This document shows, piece by piece, positions 1 through 10,037 of a DNA stretch of 64,000 nt. The DNA is from JANQTF01 sp036835375 (lineage in GTDB: Bacteria > Bacteroidota > Bacteroidia > J057). Within the stretch, counting starts at the first letter, position 1, and every line of letters begins with the position of its first letter. Position numbers and translations under genes: made by a program. The notes beneath the pieces are model-generated. The model was given only the letters and a program-made list of their open reading frames with translations, made no database searches and had not been told where the DNA came from. The DNA lies in contig DAITMB010000003.1 in assembly GCA_036835375.1 (NCBI GenBank), forward strand, positions 1-64,000, given 5' to 3'.

Positions 1-3000
1 TTTTGACCAGGTACACGCCTTCTGGCTGACCTGCCAGATCCACCCGGATCCGGAATCCGCCATTCACATCGTGCGATACTTCCCGGTACACCAGGCGACC
101 ACGGGTGTCATTGACCTCAATGCTCAGCTCGCTGCCCGTGAAGGCTTCGGAGGAGACAAAGAACTCGCTCCGCGTCGGGTTGGGAGAGATCTTGATGGAC
201 TGCCCAAAGGCTTCGTCGATCGATACGCCCGCGAGGGTGATGTCCTTGGTATCAGAGCCGCAATCATTGGTCACCGTGAGGGTTACCACATACAACCCAG
301 GAAACTGGTATTGGTGGGTAGGTGTAGGATCGTTAGAGACAGGTGCCCCATCACCAAAGTCCCACTCATAACTCGTCACACCAGCGGCATTGCTGGTAAA
401 GGCATAGGTGAAGTTCCCCAGATTGTCGATGGTGAAATCTGCCACTGGCTTCTGATTCACAGTCACGTCAATCTCATCTGTGCCTTCGCAGCCCAATGCA
501 TCAATCACCGATACGGAATAGGTTCCGCTGGCTGTCGCTGCGAAGGTTTTGGTAGTGGCACCACCGGGCGTCCAGAGGTAGCTTGTGGCATTGGCAATGC
601 CGGCATCCAGCACCACACTGTCACAGCCTTCCAGATCAGGACCGAGGTTGACTACCGGAGGTACACCAGCTGAGATGATGATTTCGTCCGATGCGTCGCA
701 AAGGGCCGAATTGGTCACCACCAGGGTGATGGTATCTGAGCCTGCCACCGGTGGCACTACACTGATGCTTTGGGTGGTCTCACCCGTGGACCAAAGGTAG
801 TTGGCACCAGGGTTGCCAGCATTCAGCGTCACAGGTGCACAGCTCGCAATGTTCGGCCCGAGATCCACGATAGGAGCAGGCTCCACTGTTACGGAAACCG
901 TATCACTGTCTTCGCAACCCAAGAGGTTGACCGTCACAGAGTAGGTACCACTGGAGGTCACTTGTAGCGTCTGGCCAAACTGACCGGCCTCAGACCATAC
1001 ATAGGTTGCGCCAGGATTTCCAGCGTCCAGGGTCACGACTCCACAAGCCGTGACATTCGAAGGACCGAGGTCCACCGATGGGCTGGGATTGATCGTCAAG
1101 AGGATGGAGTCAGAACCCGTACAGCCAGAGATGTTCACGACATCCACAAAGTAGAGTCCGGTGGAGTCAACGGTAATGCTTGGAGTGGTAGCTCCTGTAT
1201 TCCAGACGTAGGACGCCAAACTTGGATCGTTGGCATCCACCACGAAGCCTGCGCATTCAATGCCATCGGGACCGAGGTCCACACTGGCTGCAGGAAGGAA
1301 GGCTGCCGTGACTGGCACTCGCTCGCTCACGCAACCAGCGGCACTGTAGTATAGGGTCCCGTTCCAGCCGCGAGGTGTGAAAGTGGCTCCAAATGGGTAA
1401 CCTTTCCCCACGCCCAAGTCCAGCTGAATGTCAGCATTAGAATAAATGACGGGCGCCGTGAGGGTTGAATACCGTACCCCAGGTCCTGTAGCCGTAGTGA
1501 CATAGAGTCCATACGTTTGTCCCGCCGGAATGACCAAGCCGCCGATGGGAATCCGAACAGGAACACCTGCCGCAGGAACAGTCTGTACCGTTGTGCCGAG
1601 CAGGGTCCAGGCAGATGCCGTATTGACATTCGGTGCATAGCCTCCTGCGACGTAGTACACCTCAAAGGTCGCCGTCCCCGCCGAACCAAAGATCTGGTCG
1701 AGGCTGTCAATCTCAATGGATCCCGCAAGTGCAGTCACATCAAACATGTTCCCACTTTGACCATTGGTCCCTGAGAAGGTGGTCGTGATGGTATCTGCCA
1801 AGTCGCTTCCAGAAGACACATAGTAGGTAGTCGACGCGGACAAGAAGGGGGTCTGGAAGGTGTCCCCTACAAAAAATGCAGTGCCGCCTACTAATGAATC
1901 ATACCAGAAGTTTTCGATCCCCGAAGGACTAAAGGCGGTGAGCGTAAACTGCGCCGAGTCCACGTCAGAACAAAGGGAATCTCCTGTTACAACGGGAGGC
2001 AGCGGAACTGGTGTTACCGTCACCACCTTGAAGGCCGAGTCATTAAAGGTCAATGTGTCTCCCGAATAGACACTGTAGGCCAAGAGATTGAAGGTACCGC
2101 CGACACTTGTGTTGAAAGAGCCTACCACAAAGTTGGTGGAGGAATCGGGTGCCAGAGTCCCTGTGAAGGTCGAGCTGAATGTACTGGTACCTGCACCGGT
2201 TACCTCCACAAATACCGGAACTGATGTTGCAGTGTCGATGCCGTAGTTAGTGAGGGTCACAGCAACTATGGTAGAGTCGTCTCCACAAATATTGGCCGCT
2301 GGCGACACGATCGCATCTACCCCGACATCATCAGATGGCGTATCGAAGATGAAGATGTCATCGAAGGCAAAACCATCATTCTGAACCGACACATTGGAGC
2401 CAAAGGCCACACGGAGGCGCACTTCGGGCTCGCCTGCGAGGAAGTCCATCCGGTTTTTTGCCTTGACCCAGCCATTCGAGCTGTTCGCTAATGTTCCAGA
2501 CCATCCAATCAATTGTCCTCCCGGACTCCCGCCGATGTTTGCGTTGTTATACCAATTGTCGGGGTCTCCCACTGCACCTATCGTCACCCATGAAGCACCA
2601 TTGTTCACCGTGGCCTGGAGCACTGTTCCGTCCTGATTTAGCTGGCTGGACCACCACACATTCATCTCAATGGTCGGGGCCGTCAATGCGCTGAAGTCAA
2701 AGCAAGGAGAAATCACCCAAGAAGACTCGTTGGGGTTATAGACACTGTTGGCACCCAAAGTATTGATGTAGGTATTGTTCAATCCAGTGGCCCAGGCATT
2801 CACGCCCGAAGCTGCGCCCTGTATGATGGGTTTGGCAGGAGTACCCAATCCCCATGAAGCAGGCGATCCTGGAATCGATTCGACTGACCAGCCACCATCT
2901 CCCGACTCAAAGTCTTCGGAGTAGGGATAGGACGCAATCTGCGGAACGGATTTGATCAGGGTCGTCACCGAGTCATTGAAGAAATTGGAGTCGCCGACCA

Positions 3001-6000
3001 AGCCAGAGGTCCAGGCTGTAACTACATAGTCTCCAGGTGTCGCGAGATTCACTCCAGAGAATGTGAAGGGTAGCAAAAACCCAGGAAGCAAGGTATCGGT
3101 GAAAGGCGCGCTGTTCACTGGCCCACCGTTGATACTATAGTTGACCGTGAGGCCCCCAAAGATTGTGTCCACTCCCAAGTTGGCCAAGGCCAGCACCAGG
3201 GTATCATTGGCGAGCAACCCACAACCACTCACTGGCTCTGCCACGAGCGTGATCCCAGCATCCTGAGGGAGAAGATCCACGATTCTGATGTCATCGATGG
3301 CGATGTCGTGGTTGCCGAAGTTGTTGTTGTTGTTCACCCGGAAGCGAACAGAGATGGTCCCTATGAACTGACCTAGGCCGATCTCTATTAAATTCCAGTT
3401 GTTGTCTTTGTGACCAATCGGTGGAATGATGTCGTAGATCGTCGTTCCGTTGAAGACAAGGTCAACATGCAGCTCGTTTTCGTCATTCGGCTGGTTGGGA
3501 TTGTTCGAGTGATACCAGAACGAAAACACTGGAGATAGCAGCGCAGAGACGTCGAAACATGGTGTAGAGACGATCACCGAATCATTGTTGAAAGGGCTAG
3601 TGTCTTCCACATAGAGATACCTTCCTGATCCCGTGGTATGGTCGGATGGCGGACCTGTGTTGGCGGAAGGGGTAGTGCCCGATCTCACCGCCCAGTCTTG
3701 ATTGGCTTCACCCTGCACGTTGACCCATCCTTCTGGAAGCGAAATTACTGGATTGCCAGTGGAGGTGGGGAGTGCCCAGGCGGCACTTTCGAAATCCTGT
3801 GTATAAGGAAAGGTGGAGACCACGGGACGATTATCAAGAACTTTGACAATCGTATCGTTGAACGCATTGGAGTCCAGCGGACTGATGTGCGTTACCACTA
3901 CCATGACTTCGTTCAACCCGATGGTTGAAAGATCAGCCGTAGCTGTGAAGCAGTAATTGGCGGTGTCGCCGGGAAGCAAGCTTCCGGGAATGTTCTCCAA
4001 CGTAGAAAACGGTCCTCCATTGACCGAGAACTTAGCTACCGTGGCGGTCAGCGTATCAAACCCGTTGTTCACATAATCGAAACACAGAGTCTGCGTAGCG
4101 GAAAGACCACAATCTGCATTGGGGCTCGTAACGGCGACTGCTCCGACGTCGATGGCATAGGGCTGAAAAATATTGACATCGTCAATGGCCATATCTCCTG
4201 TGAAGCTTGTGCCGCGTATTCCCACCCACACGAGCTCGATGCTACCACCGGCCCAAGGAGTCAAGTCCACGATCTGCTGAAGCCAAGGGGCATTTTCAGA
4301 GTTTTGCTGTTGCCCCGAAAGTGACCAGATGGTGGTATCGGTACCCGTGGAAGAGCCATTTCGCACGACTAATGACATCGTACCCATGGTGGCTCCGAAC
4401 ATGTGGTACCAAAAAGAGACTTGAGGCGAACTCACGCCAGCCAAACTGATACAAGGGGCGATCAATTCAAACACACTTCCGACTGACCCGCCAGAGGTTT
4501 CTGTATAGACGTACACCTGTCCACCAGGCGTGTGGTTAGTCAGTGGCCCTGTCTGGGTAGAGTTCTGTACGCCATTGGTCTCGACAAACCAACCAGCACT
4601 CGCAACGGGTGTCGTAATGGACCAACCGTTTTCGAAGGTTCCTGGGGATCCTGCCGTAAAAGTCTCAAAGTCCTCGAAAAATGGTACCCCAGGCGTTGAC
4701 TGGAACGCATACAGCAAGGTGTCATTAGAGGGATTACTGTCAATCGGGTAGCTTGTCCAGACCTGGATGTTATACACGATATTAGACCCTGAGAGATCGG
4801 CAGTTGTGGTAAAAACGATCGTGTCCGAATCTCCAAAGCTCTGCAAGGTGCCCGTATAGGACTGCGTCACGACCGGTCCACCGTTCACAGAATAGTTGAC
4901 ATTGAATGGGCCAACGACCGGCGTCGATCCCACGTTTGTGATCTCCGCCTCAATGACTTCTGTGGCAGAGAGTCCACATCCTGCGTCATACTGCTTGATG
5001 GCGGTAGTCGCTACATCGTCGGGAGAAACATTGAAGATGTTAACATCGTCAATGGCCATATCCCCCGTGAAGCTGGTGCCACGAATACCCACAAATATTA
5101 CCTGAATGGAAGCTCCAATCCATGGATCCAAATCGAGGACCTGTTGGATATAAGGATCTGATTCAGCCGTTTGTTGCTGTCCTGATAATGACCAGATCGT
5201 CGTATCCACCCCAGCTTCCCGAATCACTACTTGCATTGTGCCCATCGTGGCACCAAACATGTGATACCAAAATGAGAGCTTAGGAGAAGTGAGGCCGACG
5301 AGGTCAATACAAGGAGAGATGAGATCATACGCACTTCCCACCCCACCAGCGGAAGTTTCAAGGTACATGTACACCTGACCTCCGGGAGTGTGATTATTTA
5401 GCGGGCCAGTTTGAGTAGAATTTTGGATTCCATTATTCTCTACCAGCCAACCCTCGTTTGCCCCTCCACCATTTCTGGTCCAGCCATTGGCAAGCGTGCC
5501 AGGGCTACCAGCGACAAAGGTCTCAAAGGTTTCCAACAGCGGCGCAGTCTGGATTGGCAGCGACAATGGATTGCTCGTCGTGGTGTCATTTGACGCATCC
5601 AGGTCTCCAACCAGATTGGTGATCGCTTCTAATGTATAAGTGCCAGGAACAGAAAGATTGGCAGTGGTCGTGACGGTCACCAAAAGGGTATCCAAGACGC
5701 CAATTGTTCCGGTATTGATGACGGGTGAAGTGAATGTCTGTGTAGCAGCCCCGGTCATGTTCACCGTTACCGACAAAGGATTCAAAGAAAGATTAAGAGG
5801 ATTCGCCCCTACATTCCTCACCGCAACGGTGATCTCCTCTGCTGAGGTATAACATGAGGCGGCATTGGGCGAGATAGCCAAAGCCTGAACGTCAGTGGCT
5901 AATGGCTGAAACACTGAGACGTCATCAATGGCGACATCTCCATTCACACCTATTTTCTCCGCCACAAATGCCAGCTGTATGGAACTTCCAACCCATGGAG

Positions 6001-8431
6001 TCAGATCTCCAAATGCTTGCAGCCAAGGGGCTGATTCAGAAGTCTGCTGCTGCCCGGAAATTGTCCATAAGGTGGTATCGCTTCCCGTCGAGGACCCATT
6101 TTTCACCACCAAGCTCAATGGTCCGCAGGTGGATCCAAACATGTGGTAGAAGAATGATACCTGTGGTGTGGTAGCTCCCGTCAATAGGATACAAGGGGAC
6201 AACAGTTCATAGATTGTACCTACAGGCCCTCCGGACGACTCCAGATAGAGGTAAGTTGTTCCGCCGGGTGTGTTATTGTTGATAGGCCCTGTATTGGCCG
6301 TGTTCTGGATCCCGTTGGTCTCTACTGTCCATCCTTCAAAGTTACCGGAAGCCACTGGCGTACGGTACCAACCGTTGGCAAAAGTTCCCGGTGCACCAGC
6401 TACAAAGCTTTCGAAGTCTTCAGTAAAAGGATAGGTAAATGTGGGGAGAGACTCTACCGCAGAAAGGATGGAGTCGTTGGCCAAATTCGCATCCCCTGTC
6501 ATGGAGATCGCTCCCGCAAAGATGTGAAATCCTACTGCCGACAAGTCAGCCCCGGTTGTCACTACGATCTCCACCGTATCTAGCAGACCAAGTGTTCCAC
6601 TATTAAGGACTGTGGAAGTAAAGTTTCCTGTGGAAGCACCGCTCACCACAACCGAAGCTGTAACCGGGTTGAGAGAGAAATCAATCACATTCGAACCCTG
6701 GTTTCTTGCCAATACCGTAATCGTAGAGTTGGGCGTGAGACAAGCTTGCCCTGTCGGAGAAACCCCGACGATCCCAAGGTCATTCGGGATGGGCTGAAAC
6801 ACAGAGACATCATCAATGGCGATATCCCCGTTCGGTCCGCCCTTTTCACCCCTCCAAGCCAGTTGCACGATATCGCCAGCCCAGGGAGTCAGGTTGGCAA
6901 ATGCCTCTTTCCACGGATCTGTTTCCGCAAACTGTTGGGAACCCGAGAGGGTCCATATGGTGGTATCCGCACCCGTGGAGGATCCTCCTTTCACCACGAG
7001 GCTCAGCGATCCGATGGTCGAGCCGAACATGTGGTACCAAAACGAGACCACGGGAGTGGTCACGCCAGTCAGATCCAGGCATGGACTTGTAAGGTCGTAG
7101 GTTGTACCTGTGAGACCTGCGGTGGACTCAATGTACATATAAATCTGTCCTCCAGGCGTGTGATTGGTGATAGGACCAGTGAGGGTCGTGTTCTGCACAC
7201 CGTTTGATTCTACGAGCCAGCCCTCCGTGTTTCCGGCAGAGGATCGAGTCCAGCCATTGGCTAGCGTACCGGGATTTCCTGTAGAAAACGTCTCAAAATC
7301 TTCTGTGAATGCGGCTCCCGGTGTTACCGCCACAGAGAAATTGGTCACTGACGAAGCGGACAACGTATCGTTCGCAAGGTTGGCATCGGGTCCACCCGTC
7401 AGAAATTGCACAAACCCACTGAAGGTATATACCCCTCCGGCTGCCATGTTGTAATTGGTGGAGAGCGTCACGGGCAAAGAAGCGCCGGGAAGTAACGTGC
7501 CAGAGGTCAAAGTCGTCGTGAAGGTCTGCGGATTAGGTCCCGTGACGTTGATGGTAATTTGGGCGTTGTTGCTCGCAAAGTTGAGCGTGTCCGTCCCGAA
7601 GCTGAAGAGATTGGCTGTCACCGTCTCAGAAGGACCGAAACATGAGCCTGGCGTGAGCAATGGCGAGCTGAGTCCTCCGAGTGCCAGGTCGATAGGACCG
7701 ACGGCAAATGGTAGGGTCTGGTTCCACGTCGAGGTAATTTCTGTTGCAGAGAGCGCGCGATTGTAGATCCGAAATTCATCCATTAAACCGCCAGGACTCA
7801 GCCCTGTGTTAGTTCCCTGGCCACCGACGGTGAATGGACCAACCGTACTCGTGATTGATAAAGGACCTGCTTGAGGCACCGTTGTCACCAAAACACCGTT
7901 CAGGTACCCTCTGATCTCAGAGGCGGCAGCATCGTGTACGAAGTGGATCGTGTTGGAAGCCGTAGTCGCACCATTGGGGATGGTCACATCGGTGATTCCC
8001 GTTCCGCGCAGCATCCAGTTGTTAGCACCTGCGATCCCATTGGTAAAGCAGCGGAAGTTGCCGGCATTCGGGTCCCCAAATATGTAGTATAGGGTGCCAC
8101 TCGGCTGGATGTTACTGGTCCAGAAAGAGATGGTCCAGTCGCCAGTGAGGTTGGTTGTCCATCCAGTATTGACATTTCCGCTAGCAGTGGCTGCTCCAGT
8201 CCCAATCAGCGCATTGCCAAACTGGCCAGAGGGCCCCTGTGACAAACCTGTACCAACGAATGCGGCAGGATTGGTGCCTACGGGGCTACTCGCGAGGTTG
8301 GGCACAGCAGTGGTGCCTGTCCCATCAAACTTAAAATACATCAACTCGGGCACACCCTGCGCATAACCAAGCATAGGGCTGAGCAGCAGGAGGCAACATA
8401 GTGATTGAAATAATTGAAAAAATCTTCTCAT
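1..8431 (-). CDS. Giant T9SS-secreted multidomain adhesin (3' end cut by window edge)
   Basis: An open frame of 2,810 codons begins at ATG 8431 and runs off the window. A signal peptide (about residues 1-25, ending GYAQG) is followed by a LamG/concanavalin-like domain (about 30-245). Six units of about 290 residues follow (about 370-2145). Each has a MAM-like half opening EDFE...GxPGTxxNGW, with SFWYHMFG and DxAIDDV motifs, and a CARDB-like half with NxG and S/NDT motifs. Next come an Ig_7-like domain (YDSLVGGT...STTYYV), a beta-rich domain, about five short VDLGP...YxWSTG...GCxxSD modules and a PKD domain (YEWDFGDG). The last visible residues, ISPNPTRSEFFV to GVYLVK, match a T9SS type A sorting domain, so only a few residues should be missing. 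Surface attachment or release through the T9SS is inferred from this architecture; the ligand is unknown. Confidence 0.9.
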   Translation of the reverse strand, partial: MRRFFQLFQSLCCLLLLSPMLGYAQGVPELMYFKFDGTGTTAVPNLASSPVGTNPAAFVGTGLSQGPSGQFGNALIGTGAATASGNVNTGWTTNLTGDWTISFWTSNIQPSGTLYYIFGDPNAGNFRCFTNGIAGANNWMLRGTGITDVTIPNGATTASNTIHFVHDAAASEIRGYLNGVLVTTVPQAGPLSITSTVGPFTVGGQGTNTGLSPGGLMDEFRIYNRALSATEITSTWNQTLPFAVGPIDLALGGLSSPLLTPGSCFGPSETVTANLFSFGTDTLNFASNNAQITINVTGPNPQTFTTTLTSGTLLPGASLPVTLSTNYNMAAGGVYTFSGFVQFLTGGPDANLANDTLSASSVTNFSVAVTPGAAFTEDFETFSTGNPGTLANGWTRSSAGNTEGWLVESNGVQNTTLTGPITNHTPGGQIYMYIESTAGLTGTTYDLTSPCLDLTGVTTPVVSFWYHMFGSTIGSLSLVVKGGSSTGADTTIWTLSGSQQFAETDPWKEAFANLTPWAGDIVQLAWRGEKGGPNGDIAIDDVSVFQPIPNDLGIVGVSPTGQACLTPNSTITVLARNQGSNVIDFSLNPVTASVVVSGASTGNFTSTVLNSGTLGLLDTVEIVVTTGADLSAVGFHIFAGAISMTGDANLANDSILSAVESLPTFTYPFTEDFESFVAGAPGTFANGWYRTPVASGNFEGWTVETNGIQNTANTGPINNNTPGGTTYLYLESSGGPVGTIYELLSPCILLTGATTPQVSFFYHMFGSTCGPLSLVVKNGSSTGSDTTLWTISGQQQTSESAPWLQAFGDLTPWVGSSIQLAFVAEKIGVNGDVAIDDVSVFQPLATDVQALAISPNAASCYTSAEEITVAVRNVGANPLNLSLNPLSVTVNMTGAATQTFTSPVINTGTIGVLDTLLVTVTTTANLSVPGTYTLEAITNLVGDLDASNDTTTSNPLSLPIQTAPLLETFETFVAGSPGTLANGWTRNGGGANEGWLVENNGIQNSTQTGPLNNHTPGGQVYMYLETSAGGVGSAYDLISPCIDLVGLTSPKLSFWYHMFGATMGTMQVVIREAGVDTTIWSLSGQQQTAESDPYIQQVLDLDPWIGASIQVIFVGIRGTSFTGDMAIDDVNIFNVSPDDVATTAIKQYDAGCGLSATEVIEAEITNVGSTPVVGPFNVNYSVNGGPVVTQSYTGTLQSFGDSDTIVFTTTADLSGSNIVYNIQVWTSYPIDSNPSNDTLLYAFQSTPGVPFFEDFETFTAGSPGTFENGWSITTPVASAGWFVETNGVQNSTQTGPLTNHTPGGQVYVYTETSGGSVGSVFELIAPCISLAGVSSPQVSFWYHMFGATMGTMSLVVRNGSSTGTDTTIWSLSGQQQNSENAPWLQQIVDLTPWAGGSIELVWVGIRGTSFTGDMAIDDVNIFQPYAIDVGAVAVTSPNADCGLSATQTLCFDYVNNGFDTLTATVAKFSVNGGPFSTLENIPGSLLPGDTANYCFTATADLSTIGLNEVMVVVTHISPLDSNAFNDTIVKVLDNRPVVSTFPYTQDFESAAWALPTSTGNPVISLPEGWVNVQGEANQDWAVRSGTTPSANTGPPSDHTTGSGRYLYVEDTSPFNNDSVIVSTPCFDVSALLSPVFSFWYHSNNPNQPNDENELHVDLVFNGTTIYDIIPPIGHKDNNWNLIEIGLGQFIGTISVRFRVNNNNNFGNHDIAIDDIRIVDLLPQDAGITLVAEPVSGCGLLANDTLVLALANLGVDTIFGGLTVNYSINGGPVNSAPFTDTLLPGFLLPFTFSGVNLATPGDYVVTAWTSGLVGDSNFFNDSVTTLIKSVPQIASYPYSEDFESGDGGWSVESIPGSPASWGLGTPAKPIIQGAASGVNAWATGLNNTYINTLGANSVYNPNESSWVISPCFDFSALTAPTIEMNVWWSSQLNQDGTVLQATVNNGASWVTIGAVGDPDNWYNNANIGGSPGGQLIGWSGTLANSSNGWVKAKNRMDFLAGEPEVRLRVAFGSNVSVQNDGFAFDDIFIFDTPSDDVGVDAIVSPAANICGDDSTIVAVTLTNYGIDTATSVPVFVEVTGAGTSTFSSTFTGTLAPDSSTNFVVGSFNTSVGGTFNLLAYSVYSGDTLTFNDSAFKVVTVTPVPLPPVVTGDSLCSDVDSAQFTLTAFSPSGIENFWYDSLVGGTAFFVGDTFQTPFLSASTTYYVSSGSDLADTITTTFSGTNGQSGNMFDVTALAGSIEIDSLDQIFGSAGTATFEVYYVAGGYAPNVNTASAWTLLGTTVQTVPAAGVPVRIPIGGLVIPAGQTYGLYVTTATGPGVRYSTLTAPVIYSNADIQLDLGVGKGYPFGATFTPRGWNGTLYYSAAGCVSERVPVTAAFLPAASVDLGPDGIECAGFVVDANDPSLASYVWNTGATTPSITVDSTGLYFVDVVNISGCTGSDSILLTINPSPSVDLGPSNVTACGVVTLDAGNPGATYVWSEAGQFGQTLQVTSSGTYSVTVNLLGCEDSDTVSVTVEPAPIVDLGPNIASCAPVTLNAGNPGANYLWSTGETTQSISVVPPVAGSDTITLVVTNSALCDASDEIIISAGVPPVVNLGPDLEGCDSVVLDAGIANATSYLWTPGGATTKTFAATASGTYSVSVIDALGCEGTDEIDVTVNQKPVADFTIDNLGNFTYAFTSNAAGVTSYEWDFGDGAPVSNDPTPTHQYQFPGLYVVTLTVTNDCGSDTKDITLAGVSIDEAFGQSIKISPNPTRSEFFVSSEAFTGSELSIEVNDTRGRLVYREVSHDVNGGFRIRVDLAGQPEGVYLVK
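2350..7310 (-). repeat. Six tandem MAM-like + CARDB-like coding repeats, period about 870 bp
   Basis: Within the giant adhesin the EDFE-type unit starts recur near 7300, 6430, 5540, 4680, 3805 and 2925, spaced about 855-890 bp. The units from 7300 to 4680 are similar even at DNA level. For example, the segments near 4171 and 5035 both read catcgtcaatggccatatc with nearly the same flanks. The two C-terminal units are more diverged, including replacement of the GSPGT motif. This gradient suggests that the N-terminal copies arose by recent duplication or are homogenised by recombination. Confidence 0.85.
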
Positions 8432-10037
8432 CAGACTAGCTTAAAGGTTTGGTTAGGAAAAGGTGGACTTCAAAAATAAACTCCTGGGGAGGATAGAAAG
8501 AGAAAATTGAACAAGGGAAAGCATTTTCCGTCGATGGACATACCAAATCACTTCGCGCGTGTGGGCGCAAGTGGGCATTGACACCGGAAAGGATGTCAAC
8601 CAACGAATGTTCACTATGAATAAGCAGAAATACGCCAATGCTCTTTGCAAAAAGTTCTTCTCAGCGTTTCATGGGTTGTGCAGGGAAGCGCTTTCGGGGG
8701 TTGCGGCTCTCAAATTCCTCAGCTCAAATTAATTTTGCGTCTAACACACAATAGATCTTATCGAAAATAAGCCATTTTTTCCGAAAATATACCAGATCCT
8801 TTCAAAAAAGCTCAAAAAAAATGGGTAAGTACGCAGCCCTCATACCTTCCTCGGAAGGTTCAAGAGTTTCGATGGTTTTGCTTTAATAAGCAAAATTCCT
8901 TCGTCTATTTCAATCGGAAAAGTTTCACGAAGAAGCTCTTAAATATCATAAACCATCCAAATTACTGCCCCATTCGTAGTCTGATGATCAATAAAAACGA
9001 GGCACCTATCAATATTTCACAGCATATCCGTCAATTGATGCACATCACAAATATTCATAATCGTGAATCAATCTGCTACACCAGATGGGTAGGAGTGGAA
9101 CATTCGTTCTAAACGTGCTGGCAACTCTCCAGTCTGAATTATTTGAAAATAGAAACAGAAGTTTTTTAAGTTCTATGATCTTTCGTTATTTTAACAAATA
9201 ATGATATCGCATTTCGCTACGGAGCCGTAGAATCAGCAAGATGATGCCCTCCCCAAAATCATTTCCTTCCAAAGCGATCACACCCCTCTTAATTGACCCG
9301 AACAAGGTTAAGATTTAGAATTATAGGAGAATGGACCCCCTGCTTTTTCGTCACTGGTTGTTTCCGACGAAAATCTGCTGCGCTACCTCCTGTTGTCGCC
9401 TGCATTTTCACAGTCCGTACAGACAGCTTCCGCCCATTCTCATTCCTGTATCGATTCGTCAGACTGTCAAAGCGAGCAAAATACACGAATTATCAATTAT
9501 GTGTTTATATTGATAATTCAAAATATATCCAACCTCTTGTCAAATACAATCCAACTCAGCAAACCGGAATCTACTGCGCTGCTTGCTTGCTTCGATCATA
9601 AAAAAGGGCCGAATATCTCCCAATCAGATAAAAAACTGAAGGACCAATGGAAAATATGACCATTGACCTTGGGCCTTTCCCAAACTCATGTGGGGATTCT
9701 GTGAGCCATCCCAAAATATGTTCGCCCCAAAAGAAGAACGAGAACATGGTTAGAAGAACGAAAGGAATGGCTGCCTACCGATCAAACCATGGGACATGGC
9801 GATGCATGATCCAATATTTCACTTTATCGTTCATCGTGACAAGGAGTAAGAAGTGAAAAAATACTGATTGGATAAATAACGGAGCATGCGCATATTTCAT
9901 GTAATCTTGCGCCATTACTCACAAAAGTGCTGCCGAGTGCAATATAGCTAAATCAGCAGATTAATATCAACTTATACTTCCTATCGCGACAATTGTTGAG
10001 CGAAAATTTCTCCACAACTTTCATCATGACGCCCCCC
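8432..10037. other. 1.6-kb AT-rich gene-free region
   Basis: No convincing gene is seen between the adhesin start and the histidine kinase stop. The short open frames here (up to about 100 codons, all near 9290-9860) lack domain features and codon character. The stretch is clearly richer in A/T than the flanking genes. It holds two compact inverted repeats: accttcc-tc-ggaaggt at 8844-8859 and ctacgg-ag-ccgtag at 9217-9230. It must contain the adhesin's promoter and any upstream control, and could hide a small RNA, but no RNA family was recognised. Confidence 0.6.
8471..8478 (-). promoter_or_regulatory. Candidate Bacteroidota -7 element upstream of the adhesin
   Basis: The minus strand reads TATTTTTG, an exact match to the Bacteroidota -7 consensus TAnnTTTG, 39 bp upstream of the adhesin ATG. 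No good TTG -33 element lies at the usual distance, so the call rests on the -7 box and its position. Confidence 0.35.

Noticed and set aside
8453..8650. 65-residue minus-strand frame just upstream of the adhesin
   Set aside because: It covers the candidate promoter region and has no recognisable feature.
9289..9856. Several overlapping 60-100 codon frames in the AT-rich gap
   Set aside because: They overlap on both strands, lack domain or signal features and have no coding character; treated as chance frames.
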